Source: JAFGPL01 sp963781805 (GTDB lineage: Bacteria; Bacteroidota; Bacteroidia; Bacteroidales; UBA10428). Taken from it: a DNA stretch of 64,000 bases. The stretch spans positions 3,844,001 through 3,908,000 of the forward strand of contig CAWAHF010000004.1 of the NCBI GenBank assembly GCA_963781805.1, written 5' to 3'. Made by a program: the position numbers and the translations under genes. Within the stretch, counting starts at the first letter, position 1, and each line of letters opens with the position of its first letter. The notes under the pieces are model-generated. The model did no database searches. It worked only from the letters and a program-made list of their open reading frames with translations, and was not told the DNA's origin. Shown in pieces: positions 63,842-64,000 of this stretch.

Positions 63842-64000
63842 TTACTCTCCTATATTTCTCAGTAAATCCTTAAATTTAATTGTTGCCAATTCACTTTGTT
63901 GTCCCTTTCGGCAAAAATCCATTTCTGCTAATTGCCTGTTAGGATTTTCAATAATCATTTTTCCATTCATAAGTTTTCTCTTAAGCAGAATCAATGCATC
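63842..64000 (-). CDS. C-terminal end of a gene cut by the window edge
   Basis: An open frame on the minus strand enters from the right edge and stops at 63842 (TAA). The visible 52 residues start 'DALILLKRKLMNGKMIIENP' and end 'KFKDLLRNIGE', charged and helical, with no recognised motif. Codon use looks like real coding sequence. Product unknown because the rest lies outside the window. Confidence 0.55.
   Translation of the reverse strand, partial: DALILLKRKLMNGKMIIENPNRQLAEMDFCRKGQQSELATIKFKDLLRNIGE

Overview
The window is a chromosomal stretch from a Bacteroidota bacterium, most likely an anaerobic member of the Bacteroidia. The evidence is the low GC content, two proteins with type IX secretion (T9SS) C-terminal sorting domains, a gldB gene next to nadE, many small outer-membrane beta-barrel proteins, an IspG with the long inserted domain, a tricorn-type S41 protease, and AT-rich promoters of the TAnnTTTG type. 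I see no phage, CRISPR array, rRNA or complete insertion sequence. The assignment below phylum level is inference. Layout: 0.2-7.5 kb holds a beta-barrel protein, a very large secreted GH2 beta-galactosidase with a discoidin-like domain and near-identical tandem repeats, and a small secreted protein. 7.8-9.5 kb is a gamma-glutamyltranspeptidase. 9.8-24.3 kb is the centrepiece, a co-directional nine-gene operon (described below). 24.4-31 kb carries an MBL hydrolase, a flavodoxin, envelope proteins, an S41 lipoprotein, a SpmA-SpmB fusion, an SH3 lipoprotein and an RDD protein. 31.1-34.9 kb has a degenerate tRNA copy beside an intact CAU tRNA, a methylthioadenosine salvage set (mtnA-mtnP-class II aldolase), and a HAD phosphatase with a thioesterase. 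35-50 kb is mostly housekeeping and envelope: tricorn protease, ispG, a sirtuin, an M1 peptidase, gldB, nadE, a Crp/Fnr regulator and a periplasmic sugar-binding lipoprotein. 50-64 kb has rpmH (too short for most gene finders), purD, a VIT-domain T9SS protein, DUF502, a TPR histidine kinase, a nucleotidyltransferase, an HD hydrolase, ClpP, a TauE-like transporter, a GIN-domain protein with an ABC transporter, and the end of a gene running off the right edge. The main operon reads: divergent MvhD - MetF - degenerate glutamate-synthase-like FMN protein with ferredoxins - intact glutamate synthase FMN domain with ferredoxins - amidotransferase/GXGXG protein - HdrC - [inserted GxxExxY element] - HdrB - giant HdrA - canonical MvhD - MetV. 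MetF/MetV with HdrABC and MvhD matches the subunit set of the electron-bifurcating type methylene-tetrahydrofolate reductase known from acetogens such as Moorella. Here it has two additions: a complete split glutamate synthase, and an HdrA that contains two HdrA halves plus an inserted GltD/NfnB-type NAD(P)H-FAD domain. There is no separate gltD and no hydrogenase (MvhA/G) in the window, so the GltD-like segment of HdrA is the obvious candidate for NAD(P)H entry, for the Hdr core, the glutamate synthase, or both. My working hypothesis is a soluble flavin-based electron-transfer complex that couples one-carbon folate reduction or oxidation to NAD(P)H, low-potential ferredoxin and glutamate synthesis. 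This coupling is inferred from gene content and is not demonstrated. A small mobile-looking element, a GxxExxY gene bounded by inverted 17-bp repeats, sits between hdrC and hdrB.
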